Both the position numbers and the translations under genes were made by a program. From Fictibacillus arsenicus (GTDB lineage: Bacteria > Bacillota > Bacilli > Bacillales > Fictibacillaceae), in the NCBI RefSeq assembly GCF_001642935.1, contig NZ_CP016761.1:3782001-3846000 (forward strand): a stretch of DNA of 64,000 bases, written 5' to 3'. Below are positions 8,684 to 16,423 of the stretch, piece by piece. The stretch's first letter is position 1. The number at the start of each line of letters is the position of its first letter. The notes beneath the pieces were generated by a model, which was given only the letters and a program-made list of their open reading frames with translations, did not search any database and was not told where the DNA came from.

Positions 8684-8733
8684 GGGGCTGGTCCAAAAGT
8701 TAGTAAACATACTTTTGGCAGCCCTGTTTTTTT
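8684..8733 (+). terminator. Terminator after the 8235 lipoprotein gene
   Basis: GGGGCTG-GTCCAAAAGT pairs with ACTTTTGG-CAGCCC around a 10-base loop, then a T run. Only repeats and remnants lie between here and the gntK terminator. Confidence 0.88.
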
Positions 8734-8837
8734 AGAAAAAAATAAATAACACCTTCTAATTTTGGCAGGATCAGTGGGACAGTCGAGAATCAGAAGTATC
8801 GTTTCAAATCCAAACCCCTGCCCTTTATTAATGCGAT

Positions 8838-8995
8838 ATTTACGGTACGTGTTCTTATATTTATTACACGTTTGCTCAGAATCACCGAGTTTCGCTCAAA
8901 AAAGACGATCTACGCTCAAGATCCTTTATCTTCGCTCAAACTGCCTTTCGTTTCGCTCAAAATCTCCTTTTTTTGCTCAAAGTAACTAAAATGAA
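8838..8995 (+). repeat. GCTCA array 2: leader plus six 20-21 bp units
   Basis: GCTCA at 8874, 8894, 8914, 8934, 8955 and 8975 (steps 20, 20, 20, 21, 20), mostly within TTCGCTCAAA. The leader at 8838-8873 is nearly the same as that of the array at 2061, with TTTACGGTACGTGTTCTTAT followed by an A/T stretch. The array lies between the convergent lipoprotein and gntK genes. Confidence 0.85.
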
Positions 8996-9018
8996 GACAG
9001 AAATGGAGGGGGCAACCA

Positions 9019-9070
9019 TACGTTCCGCGAAAAACGAGCATAAATCCTGTAACGAAGATATCAACTACTT
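9019..9070 (-). repeat. Degenerate remnant of the ~130-bp structured repeat
   Basis: The stretch with TTCCGCGAAAAACGAGCA and CCTGTAACGAAGATATCAAC matches, with several substitutions, one end of the reverse-oriented copy at 20690-20877. The other end is not recognisable. Confidence 0.55.
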
Positions 9071-9104
9071 CCAAAAGCAACAGAGTCTGCTAAAACAGCC
9101 ATAG

Positions 9105-9140
9105 AAAAAGAGCGGGCTGCATTTGCCGGCTATCTTTTTT
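9105..9140 (-). terminator. Terminator of gntK
   Basis: AGCGGGC and GCCGGCT pair with one central mismatch around a 7-base loop, flanked by A and T runs, so it may act in both directions. The gntK stop lies just beyond. Confidence 0.65.
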
Positions 9141-9143
9141 CAT

Positions 9144-10667
9144 TTATTTTGAAAATCGATTCTGAAACTCATGAATCGCTCTATATTGTGATTCCATCGT
9201 TTTTGATAAACTCTGATAGATTTCAAACAGCTCCCCGTATACCTCTTTATGTTCTGCGTTCGGCATTACTGTTCCATATTGCTTTGTGTCCTCAGACACT
9301 TCACGTAAAACTTCTGTTTCACCGATGGCAAATCTTCCAAGCTGAACCGCTCCAAGACATGAACTCTCTGTATGCTCAGGAATGCTGACTTCCTTCTGGA
9401 AAACATCGGCTAAAATCTGCTTCCACACCGGTGAGTTCGTAAAACCGCCCGTCGCAAAGATCTTAACGTCTGCTTTTTCCTGTGCTTGTGTTTTCACTAG
9501 GCTATAAACCTGATACAGATTGAAGATCGTTCCTTCTAATACCGCACGAACCATGTGATCTTTTTTATGGCGCAGCGTCAAACCAATAAAAGAACCTTTA
9601 GCCTGCGCATCCCATAATGGTGCACGTTCACCCGTTAAATGAGGCAGAAACACTAAGCCTTCTGCGCCAGGCAGCGCGGCCACGGCCCGCCGAGAAAGCT
9701 CTTCATATGATCCTTCCATTTCCTCTTCTGTAAAAAGGTCGTGAACCCATTGAAAAGCAATTCCTCCGTTATTCACAGGACCGCCAGAGACCCAATGCTT
9801 TTCCGTCAACGGATAACAAAATGTTCTTCCCTCTGCATCCAAAACCGGTGTCTCCGAAGTCGTTCTGATCGCACCGCTTGTCCCGATCGTTACGGCAACA
9901 TCACCAGACGAAATCGCACCTACTCCAAGATTAGATAAAGGACCGTCAGTTGCGCCGATCACTACTTTTACAGATGAATCGAGTCCGCTGATTTTTGCAA
10001 GGGTTTCAGAAAGGTTTTCCCAGAAAAATGTCGTAGGCTGGATCACCGGCAGCTGGTCAGGAGTAACATCCGCCATCAGCAAAGCTTCTTCATCCCACTC
10101 GAGTGTGTTCATGTTCCATAAGCCCATTGCTGCAGCTGACGCATAATCGGTCGCCCATTCACCAAACCAGCGGTACAGTATGTAATCTTTTATGCCGACA
10201 AACTTAGCTGCTTTTTGAAAAATCTCTGTATGCTCATTCTTTAGCCACTGCAATTTAAACAGAGGTGTCATCGGATGCAGCGGGACGCCTGTTCTTTTAT
10301 ATAGATCTAATCCTTCTGGGCTTGATTTCACCGTAAAAGCATATGACTCACTGCGCGTATCTGCCCATGTGATGCTGTTCGTCAGGGGTTTTCCATCCGC
10401 ATCCACCGCAATGAGAGAATGCATCGCTGTACTGAATGAGATTAAGCCAATTTTTTCAGCGAGATCCCCGCTCTTCCTCACAGTCTCTCTTAGTGAAAAG
10501 ACGACTGCTTCATAAATTTCATCGGGTCTTTGTTCCGCCGCACCTGGCGCTTCTGCAAGCAAAGGATAACTTTTTGCATGATGAGCAACGGCCGCCCCTT
10601 TTTCATCAAATAGGACGACCTTCGTGCTTGTTGTTCCTATATCAATGCCGATCGCATAACTTTTCAA
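9144..10667 (-). CDS. gntK: Gluconokinase (FGGY family)
   Basis: Phosphorylates D-gluconate to 6-phosphogluconate for the pentose phosphate pathway; cytoplasmic. About 507 residues, as expected for Bacillus GntK. The N-terminal ATPase fold shows A-I-G-I-D-I-G-T-T-S-T-K-V-V-L-F-D, and the second half has the FGGY-type G-A-T-D-G-P-L-S-N-L-G-V-G and G-T-S-G-A-I-R motifs. The chosen start is TTG 10667 (M-K-S-Y-A-I-G-I-D-I-G), with AAAGGAG 8 bases upstream; the frame is open to 10727 without a matching site. It is followed in transcription order by a terminator and preceded by gntP, forming a two-gene operon. Substrate is inferred from the adjacent GntP. Confidence 0.93.
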   Translation of the reverse strand: MKSYAIGIDIGTTSTKVVLFDEKGAAVAHHAKSYPLLAEAPGAAEQRPDEIYEAVVFSLRETVRKSGDLAEKIGLISFSTAMHSLIAVDADGKPLTNSITWADTRSESYAFTVKSSPEGLDLYKRTGVPLHPMTPLFKLQWLKNEHTEIFQKAAKFVGIKDYILYRWFGEWATDYASAAAMGLWNMNTLEWDEEALLMADVTPDQLPVIQPTTFFWENLSETLAKISGLDSSVKVVIGATDGPLSNLGVGAISSGDVAVTIGTSGAIRTTSETPVLDAEGRTFCYPLTEKHWVSGGPVNNGGIAFQWVHDLFTEEEMEGSYEELSRRAVAALPGAEGLVFLPHLTGERAPLWDAQAKGSFIGLTLRHKKDHMVRAVLEGTIFNLYQVYSLVKTQAQEKADVKIFATGGFTNSPVWKQILADVFQKEVSIPEHTESSCLGAVQLGRFAIGETEVLREVSEDTKQYGTVMPNAEHKEVYGELFEIYQSLSKTMESQYRAIHEFQNRFSK

Positions 10668-10739
10668 AATAAATTCTCCTTTCAAACCGTTCACAAAAGG
10701 GAGCAGCATTAGTATGCCCTCCCTCATTAAACCACTATC

Positions 10740-12092
10740 CTATTGTATAAAGAATCCTAATACAAATACGACCGTAAATCCAGTTAATGCAATAATAGTC
10801 TCCATTATTGTCCAAGAACGAAGCGTGTCTTTTACATCCAATCCGAAGTATCGGTTTACGAGCCAGAAGCCAGAATCGTTAACGTGTGACAGAATCGTTG
10901 CACCTGCTGCGATCGAGATAACAATCAAACCTAGCACTGGTCCTTCTAAACCTAATGTGTCGATAAGCGGAGAGATTAAACCAGCCGCTGTAACCATTGC
11001 AACTGTCGCTGAACCTTGTGCAACACGAACGATCGATGCGATCAGGAACGCTAGTAGGATCGGAGGCAATGCAGAGCCCGCCATCATGTCACCTAAAACT
11101 TCCCCGACACCTGAATCGATCAAGATCTGTTTGAAAACTCCGCCTGCACCCGTAACTAAGATGATAATCCCAGCTGGCTCAAGCGCTTTTGTTGCGATGC
11201 TCTGAATCTCGTCACCGCTGTATCCTCTTCTTACCCCTAAGAAGTAGAATGCGAGTAATGTCGCGATAATCAATGCTACAAACGGATGACCTAGGAAAGT
11301 TAGTACAGAGCGTACTGTGTTACCTTCTTCTAATAAAACGCCTGAAACTGTGTTCGCTAAAATCAATACGAGCGGAATGAAGATTAAGCTTGCGATCATC
11401 GCAAAGCTTGGAAGCTCTTTGTCATATTGCTTTTCTTCAAGCTCCATATAATCCGGTACTGATACGTGAATCTTTTTTGCAATGTATCTACCGAATACAG
11501 GTCCCGCCAGGATTGCAGAAGGAATACCTGCAATAACACCAAATAGGATAACCCAGCCAAGCTCAGCTCCTAATAGGTCAGCAACCGCGATCGGGCCTGG
11601 CGTCGGCGGTACAAAGCTGTGTGTTACCGCAAGACCTGCTAACAGCGGAATTCCGTAGTAAAGCAATGAACGGCCTGTCTTTTTCGCTAAACCGTAAACG
11701 ATCGGAACTAAAATAATGAAACCAACATCGAAAAATACTGGAATAGCAACAAGGAAACCTGTCAGTGTTAACGCCCATTGCGCTTTATCCTGACCAAACT
11801 TTTTCACTAATGTCTGCGCAAGCCGTTCAGCACCGCCTGACACTTCAAGCATCTGCCCGAACATCGCACCAAGTCCAACGACAACAGCTACAAATCCGAG
11901 GGTCCCGCCCATTCCGTTCGTGATGGACTCTATGACTTTATTAAGCGGCATGCCAGCAGCTATACCTACCAGCAAGGAAACGAGAAGGAGCGCAACAAAT
12001 GCATGCAGCTTCGTTCGGATAACTAAAAATAAGAGTGCAAAAACACCAAGTAATGCAACGAGAATCAATGTAGACCCTGACATACTTATCAT
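10740..12092 (-). CDS. gntP: Gluconate permease (GntP family)
   Basis: Proton-coupled gluconate importer of 450 residues with 12 or more hydrophobic segments. Characteristic GntP segments include S-F-V-P-P-T-P-G-P-I-A-V-A-D-L-L-G-A and G-A-G-G-V-F-K-Q-I-L-I-D-S-G-V-G, and the end S-H-V-N-D-S-G-F-W-L-V. It is the first gene of the gntP-gntK pair, transcribed away from the RpiR-family regulator. A cre site overlaps its likely promoter, implying CcpA carbon catabolite repression. gntZ and the GntR repressor found in B. subtilis are absent here. Confidence 0.95.
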   Translation of the reverse strand: MISMSGSTLILVALLGVFALLFLVIRTKLHAFVALLLVSLLVGIAAGMPLNKVIESITNGMGGTLGFVAVVVGLGAMFGQMLEVSGGAERLAQTLVKKFGQDKAQWALTLTGFLVAIPVFFDVGFIILVPIVYGLAKKTGRSLLYYGIPLLAGLAVTHSFVPPTPGPIAVADLLGAELGWVILFGVIAGIPSAILAGPVFGRYIAKKIHVSVPDYMELEEKQYDKELPSFAMIASLIFIPLVLILANTVSGVLLEEGNTVRSVLTFLGHPFVALIIATLLAFYFLGVRRGYSGDEIQSIATKALEPAGIIILVTGAGGVFKQILIDSGVGEVLGDMMAGSALPPILLAFLIASIVRVAQGSATVAMVTAAGLISPLIDTLGLEGPVLGLIVISIAAGATILSHVNDSGFWLVNRYFGLDVKDTLRSWTIMETIIALTGFTVVFVLGFFIQ

Positions 12093-12131
12093 CCTTTATA
12101 CATTAAAATTTTTTTCATGTAACGGTATCTT

Positions 12132-12149
12132 ATAATAAAAATTTTTTAT
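12132..12149. promoter_or_regulatory. A/T palindrome next to the cre site (possible RpiR operator)
   Basis: A perfect 17-bp palindrome, AATAAAAA-T-TTTTTATT, sits in the divergent region between gntP and the RpiR gene. Its position fits an operator, but A/T palindromes occur by chance in such DNA. Confidence 0.35.
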
Positions 12150-12163
12150 TGTAAACGTTTTCA
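12150..12163. promoter_or_regulatory. cre site (CcpA operator) for gluconate genes
   Basis: TGTAAACGTTTTCA fits the consensus TGWAANCGNTNWCA at every position. It lies between gntP and the divergent regulator and overlaps a candidate gntP -35 (TTTACA on the minus strand), a placement that would block transcription. Confidence 0.75.
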
Positions 12164-12237
12164 ATAAAATTATTTTCAAGATTCTTTTTCTGCGCTACAC
12201 TTAACTTACTAACCTTTTCTTAAAAAGGAGTCTACCT

Positions 12238-13086
12238 ATGAATCACTTGTCTTGTATTTTACGAATAAAATCATCCTATTTTTCTTTTAGCGAAAAAGAA
12301 AAGCAAATCGCAGACTACGTCTTGAAAGATCCTAAACAGATGGTTCATAAAAGCATCAATCAAGTCGCAGATGATCTTGATGTTGCTGATGCAACGGTTT
12401 TCCGGTTCTGTAAGCGATTGGGGTATAAAGGCTACCAAGCAATGAAGATTGCCCTTGCCGCAGATATCGTGACCCCAATAAAAGATATCCACGAGCAGAT
12501 CTTGGAATCGGATGCTGAGATTGATATTGCGTCAAAAGTAGTAAAATCCAATATCCGTACATTAGAAGAAACGTTAAATATCCTGAACAGCGACGTTTTA
12601 GACCGTGCAGTTTCTGTTTTGAATGCGGCACGGAAAATCGATTTCTATGGAAACGGCGGCTCAGGTGTCATCGCAATGGACGCTCATCATAAATTTATCC
12701 GGACGGGTAAAAGCAGCTCCGCATACAGTGACACTCATATGCAGCTCATGTCCGCCTCCCAGCTGACTGAGAAGGACGCAGCGGTGTTCATCTCTCATTC
12801 AGGGACGAACAAAGATCTTCTGGAGGTTCTTTCCGTTGCGAAGGAAAACGGCGCTGTCTGCATCGCGATAACAAACTATGCGACGACACCATTAAGCAAA
12901 CAAGCGGATCTTGTTTTTTATACGGTCTCAGAAGAAACCGCTTACAGATCAGAAGCGTTGTCATCCAGAATCGCACAGCTTACGATTGTTGATCTGTTAT
13001 TCGTAAACTTTATGATGAAAAATAAAGATAGAGTGCAGGATTCTATTCAAAGAATGCGAAATGCTATCTCTATTAAAAAAATGTAA
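12238..13086 (+). CDS. RpiR-family transcriptional regulator of gluconate use
   Basis: A 282-residue regulator with an N-terminal helix-turn-helix (about 1-77; V-A-D-D-L-D-V-A-D-A-T-V-F-R-F-C-K-R-L-G-Y-K-G) and a C-terminal SIS sugar-phosphate-binding domain (about 120-260; F-I-S-H-S-G-T-N-K-D-L-L-E-V). RpiR proteins sense phosphosugars, and 6-phosphogluconate is the likely ligand given the divergent gntP-gntK genes. It appears to replace the GntR repressor of B. subtilis. An AAAGGAG site lies before ATG 12238. A GNAT gene follows after 15 bases, probably in the same transcript. Confidence 0.9.
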   Translation: MNHLSCILRIKSSYFSFSEKEKQIADYVLKDPKQMVHKSINQVADDLDVADATVFRFCKRLGYKGYQAMKIALAADIVTPIKDIHEQILESDAEIDIASKVVKSNIRTLEETLNILNSDVLDRAVSVLNAARKIDFYGNGGSGVIAMDAHHKFIRTGKSSSAYSDTHMQLMSASQLTEKDAAVFISHSGTNKDLLEVLSVAKENGAVCIAITNYATTPLSKQADLVFYTVSEETAYRSEALSSRIAQLTIVDLLFVNFMMKNKDRVQDSIQRMRNAISIKKM

Positions 13087-13101
13087 AAGGGGAAATTAAA
13101 A

Positions 13102-13569
13102 ATGGCCGCTTTTCAAATACGTCCTGTCGTAAAAGAAGATCTCGAGCAGCTGAAAAATTTGATGCTCGCTTATATTGTTGATTTTTATAAGGGTAAAAAG
13201 CCTGAGGATACGCAATTGGAGAATCATATTTTGCACCTGCTGAACTCTGAGGAAGCAGGAACACAATTTGTGGTGGTTGGCGATAACGGGGAACTTGCCG
13301 GGTTCGCTACACTCTATTTCTCGTTCAGCACCACTCGTGTGCAAAAAATCGCTATTTTGAACGATCTTTTTGTAGATTCAGAGTATCGCGGATCAGGACT
13401 GGGCGAAAAATTGTTTAAGCATGTCCTGGAATATACGAAAAATGAAGGCTATGCGTACATGACTTGGCAAACAGCAGTCGATAATACATCTGCACAAGCA
13501 CTTTACAAGAAAATGGGCGGAAAAAACATCAATCCAGAGTGGATCCACTACGAGATCGAACATAATTAG
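13102..13569 (+). CDS. GNAT-family N-acetyltransferase
   Basis: 155-residue acetyl-CoA-dependent acetyltransferase. Motif A (L-F-V-D-S-E-Y-R-G-S-G-L-G-E-K-L-F) and the C-terminal N-T-S-A-Q-A-L-Y-K-K-M-G-G are clear. GGGG lies 9 bases before the ATG. It is close behind the RpiR gene and probably cotranscribed. The acceptor substrate is unknown. Confidence 0.85.
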   Translation: MAAFQIRPVVKEDLEQLKNLMLAYIVDFYKGKKPEDTQLENHILHLLNSEEAGTQFVVVGDNGELAGFATLYFSFSTTRVQKIAILNDLFVDSEYRGSGLGEKLFKHVLEYTKNEGYAYMTWQTAVDNTSAQALYKKMGGKNINPEWIHYEIEHN

Positions 13570-13666
13570 GGGCTTGGCAGGCGCCAAGCTTCAGATCATT
13601 GGTTTTGAAGGCACCAGAACTAGCCGAAAAAAGCCCTGTTAACAGTAATCCCACGAAAAACACCCA

Positions 13667-13750
13667 TGAATCCACGAGTTTTGGTCCTGAATCCAAAAAT
13701 TTTGGTGCTGAATCCAAAAGTTTTGGCTGTTTATCCACGAGTCTAAAATC
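13667..13750 (+). repeat. AATCCA array A: four 21-bp units
   Basis: T-(G/T)-(A/T)-ATCCA begins units at 13667, 13688, 13709 and 13730, exactly 21 bases apart. Two inner units contain the palindrome CCAAAA-n-TTTTGG. The array lies between the convergent GNAT and ywlG genes. Just before it, a GC-rich hairpin (13572-13589, GGCTTGGC and GCCAAGC) without a T tract follows the GNAT stop. Confidence 0.8.
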
Positions 13751-13791
13751 CTCGACACAGCTCGACAGCAGCTTACCCCCAAAAATCATAT

Positions 13792-13815
13792 AAAAAGCCC
13801 TCACCAGAGGGCTTT
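13792..13815 (-). terminator. Terminator of the mntP-ywlE-rpiB-ywlG group
   Basis: AAAGCCCTC, a 4-base loop and GAGGGCTTT pair perfectly, followed on the minus strand by T-rich DNA, 6 bases beyond the ywlG stop. Confidence 0.88.
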
Positions 13816-13820
13816 CCTAA

Positions 13821-14393
13821 TTAAAAACACCGTATGTCTTCTTTGCTCGGATAGACCGCGCGTTCGCCGCCGATTAGCTTCGGGCGGGTTTTCGCCAGCG
13901 TCACATGTGCCGCGCCCACCTTCTTCACTTCGCTTCGAACCGGCACTGCGACATGCTTCAGGTGCATACCGATAAAGGTGTCACCGATGTCGATGCCTGC
14001 ATCGGCTTTTATATATTCAACGATCACGGGTTCGTTCATATGGTGATAGGCATGTGTAGCCAATGCACCGCCGGCCGATCTAGCCGGAACAACCCGAACT
14101 TCTTCATAGCCTCTTTTTTCTGCTTCTTCCCGCTCCATGACGAGGGCGCGATTCAAGTGTTCACAGCACTGAATTGCAAGTGCAACTCCTGTTTCCTCTT
14201 GAAACGCTATGATACCGCGGAATAGTGCACCCGCTGTATCCATCGTGCCTGATGTGCCAATTCGTTCACCAATTACTTCGCTCGTACTTGCGCCTACTAC
14301 TAATAATTGAGAAGATTTTAATTGTGCATGCTTTTGCAGATCTTGCAAAACATTCAGGACTTGGTCTTCGATTTGTTGGAGCTCGTCGCTCAT
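13821..14393 (-). CDS. ywlG: UPF0340 / TIGR01440 family protein YwlG
   Basis: A 190-residue conserved Firmicutes protein of unknown biochemical function that sits next to rpiB and glyA in many Bacillaceae. Recognisable stretches are [18 protein letters not shown] and [26 protein letters not shown] precedes ATG 14393. It starts 35 bases after rpiB and is last in its transcription unit. Confidence 0.88.
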   Translation of the reverse strand: MSDELQQIEDQVLNVLQDLQKHAQLKSSQLLVVGASTSEVIGERIGTSGTMDTAGALFRGIIAFQEETGVALAIQCCEHLNRALVMEREEAEKRGYEEVRVVPARSAGGALATHAYHHMNEPVIVEYIKADAGIDIGDTFIGMHLKHVAVPVRSEVKKVGAAHVTLAKTRPKLIGGERAVYPSKEDIRCF

Positions 14394-14427
14394 TTGATGG
14401 TCTTCCCTTCATATTATGGGTTTATTG

Positions 14428-14868
14428 CTATTGGCCTTCGTATTGAGAGATTTTACCCACACGGCGTCCGTGGCGTCCGCCTTCATATTCTGTCGTCAGC
14501 CATACTTTTGCAATTTCCAAAGCGAGACCTGGACCGATCACACGTTCACCCATGGCAAGTACATTGCTGTCATTATGCTGTCTCGTTGCCTTTGCACTGA
14601 ACAGATCATGAACAAGCGCGCAGCGGATTCCTTTAACCTTGTTTGCTGCAATACTCATACCGATTCCCGTTCCGCAAATTAAGATTCCGCGATCTGCTTC
14701 GCCGTTTGCTACTTTTTCTGCTACAGGAATAGCATAGTCCGGGTAATCTACAGATGTCGTGCATTCACAGCCAACATCTTCTACTTCCATTCCCAGCTCT
14801 TCGATCAGGGCTATAATTTCTTTTCGTAATTCAACTCCGGCGTGATCTGAACCTATTGCTACTTTCAT
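14428..14868 (-). CDS. rpiB: Ribose-5-phosphate isomerase B
   Basis: Interconverts ribose 5-phosphate and ribulose 5-phosphate. The 146-residue length fits RpiB/LacAB. The start M-K-V-A-I-G-S-D-H-A-G-V-E-L-R-K-E and I-C-G-T-G-I-G-M-S-I-A-A-N-K (anion hole) are diagnostic; the base is the Cys of V-D-Y-P-D-Y...G-I-L-I-C-G-T-G. It lies between ywlE and ywlG as in B. subtilis (ywlF). It links to the ribose operon at 22-27.7 kb, which delivers ribose 5-phosphate. Confidence 0.95.
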   Translation of the reverse strand: MKVAIGSDHAGVELRKEIIALIEELGMEVEDVGCECTTSVDYPDYAIPVAEKVANGEADRGILICGTGIGMSIAANKVKGIRCALVHDLFSAKATRQHNDSNVLAMGERVIGPGLALEIAKVWLTTEYEGGRHGRRVGKISQYEGQ

Positions 14869-14973
14869 GTTGCCTGCACCTGCTCTCTCATACTTTTTTC
14901 CATTATATTCTTAACTAGTACCCTATTCAATGCCACTTCACGCCCATTTAGGACAGCCTCATTCGAATATGAT

Positions 14974-15585
14974 TCACTCTTTAGTTCTATCGTCTTTTTT
15001 CACTAATTTTTCAATAAGCGCTTCAATTTCGTCCCTTGTTTCCTGATAAAGATGTAAAGGACCGCCGAACGGGTCTGAAATGTCGAGTGACGGGACAGAA
15101 TTCTCAAGCTTCATCCGCTTTTCAACGAGCGGCCTCACTTCTTTTTCGAACTCTTTTTTCACATCTTCACTGTTATGGTCTTTTGACATATATTGCAGTT
15201 TCAGCATTTCAATTTCTGTATATAACTCGTAAATCTCTTCAATTTTCTTCAGATCCTCGTCGTCCATCACGTATTCTTTTAGCGTATATGTTTTGTTGAC
15301 AGCATCCGGCCATCTTCCAACGAGGGCATGCTTATGATTTTCAGTCATCGTTAAAATAAGATCTGCCCACTCGATCAAGTAATCGGAAACACCCTGTGAC
15401 TGGTGGTTCTCTTTGATCTTTCTCTCAGAAAGAGCCTGTGTTGCATTCGAGCTCATAACAGCGCCGTTTCCAGCAAATACTCCTGCAGACTTCACGTGGA
15501 ATCTTCCCTTTCCTTTTTCCCTTAAAATCGCTTCAGCCATCGGACTTCGGCAAGTATTTCCTGTACAAATAAATAATACGTTCAT
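14974..15585 (-). CDS. ywlE: Low-molecular-weight protein arginine phosphatase with long insertion
   Basis: Removes phosphate from arginine residues marked by McsB. The loop C7-T-G-N-T11-C-R-S-P is intact, and Thr11 is the residue known in YwlE to select phosphoarginine over phosphotyrosine. The general acid is in D171-P-F-G-G. At 203 residues it is about 53 longer than B. subtilis YwlE: the extra part (about 107-165) is a charged, helical, coiled-coil-like stretch between the T-L-K-E-Y-V strand and D-P-F-G-G. The fold on both sides is preserved, so this is a lid insertion rather than a frameshift. GAGGTG precedes the ATG. Confidence 0.92.
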   Translation of the reverse strand: MNVLFICTGNTCRSPMAEAILREKGKGRFHVKSAGVFAGNGAVMSSNATQALSERKIKENHQSQGVSDYLIEWADLILTMTENHKHALVGRWPDAVNKTYTLKEYVMDDEDLKKIEEIYELYTEIEMLKLQYMSKDHNSEDVKKEFEKEVRPLVEKRMKLENSVPSLDISDPFGGPLHLYQETRDEIEALIEKLVKKDDRTKE

Positions 15586-15682
15586 CGAGTGTTCACCTCA
15601 TATTCTAGCTTTCCCTATTTTTATAGAGAGTAACGTTTTTATTAGTATATCACCGGATTCTTATAGAAATAAATTTTACCAG

Positions 15683-16234
15683 TTAAAAAGGAAAAAGAAT
15701 CTTTACGCCAAACGCGAGCAGGATGCAGCCGCCTAAAGCCTCGCTGTAGGAACCGAGCCATTTCTGCACTTTCTTCCCCATCATCAGTCCGCACCATGTA
15801 AGAAGCATGCTCATCATCCCGAACATAAAAATAGTCAGCCACGTTTTTGCGCCGTAGATTCCTAAACTAAGACCAACAGAAAAACTGTCGAGAGAAGCGC
15901 TCAATGCAAAAACAAGCAGACCGAAGCCAACTGGCCGAACAAACGGCTCATCGTCTTTTGAAAACGAAGAGCGGATCATCGTCACACCCAGTATAACGAG
16001 AAGGATCCCTCCCACTACTCCTGCGATACCGCCAAAATGAACAGATATCTCTTTGCCGATCGTCATCCCCCCAAGCGGCATAAGCATGTGGAAAAGACCG
16101 ATCGTAATTCCTATTTTCATAATTTGCTTTATTCGAAGTGAAAGCATTCCCATCCCCAGCCCAATCGAAAAGGCGTCCATACCGAGTGCGATGGACATAA
16201 ACCATAGTGTCATCCATTCCCCCATCGTTGCCAA
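15683..16234 (-). CDS. mntP: Manganese efflux pump MntP
   Basis: Six-helix membrane exporter of Mn2+, 183 residues. The two conserved half-repeats A-L-G-M-D-A-F-S-I-G-L-G-M-G and A-L-S-A-S-L-D-S-F-S-V-G-L-S-L-G hold the essential aspartates. The start is TTG 16234, 8 bases after GGAGTG; an ATG three codons inside is an alternative. It occupies the ywlD position of B. subtilis, between ywlE and tsaC. I saw no manganese (yybP-ykoY) riboswitch in the 190 bases upstream. Confidence 0.93.
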   Translation of the reverse strand: MATMGEWMTLWFMSIALGMDAFSIGLGMGMLSLRIKQIMKIGITIGLFHMLMPLGGMTIGKEISVHFGGIAGVVGGILLVILGVTMIRSSFSKDDEPFVRPVGFGLLVFALSASLDSFSVGLSLGIYGAKTWLTIFMFGMMSMLLTWCGLMMGKKVQKWLGSYSEALGGCILLAFGVKILFPF

Positions 16235-16313
16235 ATAGTTCCCACTCCTTTATCCATCATACTTTCAGCCTATGCATGTCTACTTTTAAAAAGACTAAAA
16301 AATAAACAAGCTG

Positions 16314-16327
16314 TTTAAACGTTTAAA
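16314..16327. promoter_or_regulatory. Perfect 14-bp palindrome upstream of the PAS kinase
   Basis: TTTAAACGTTTAAA, about 100 bases before the kinase gene and 80 before mntP in the divergent region. It looks like an operator but lacks the TG..CA ends of a cre site. Confidence 0.3.
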
Positions 16328-16423
16328 AATTGCACACTTTACAGCGGCATAGGAAGGGAAAACGCAAGGGAGTAGCGTATATAAAAGAGATATAAACCTG
16401 TTCGAAAAAAGGGAGGAACAAGC

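Noticed and set aside
8838-8995. CRISPR array
   Set aside because: The repeated core is only 5-11 bases and spacers about 10; no cas genes are in the window.
16235-16423. Manganese riboswitch in front of mntP
   Set aside because: The leader is short and I found no yybP-ykoY-like conserved loops.
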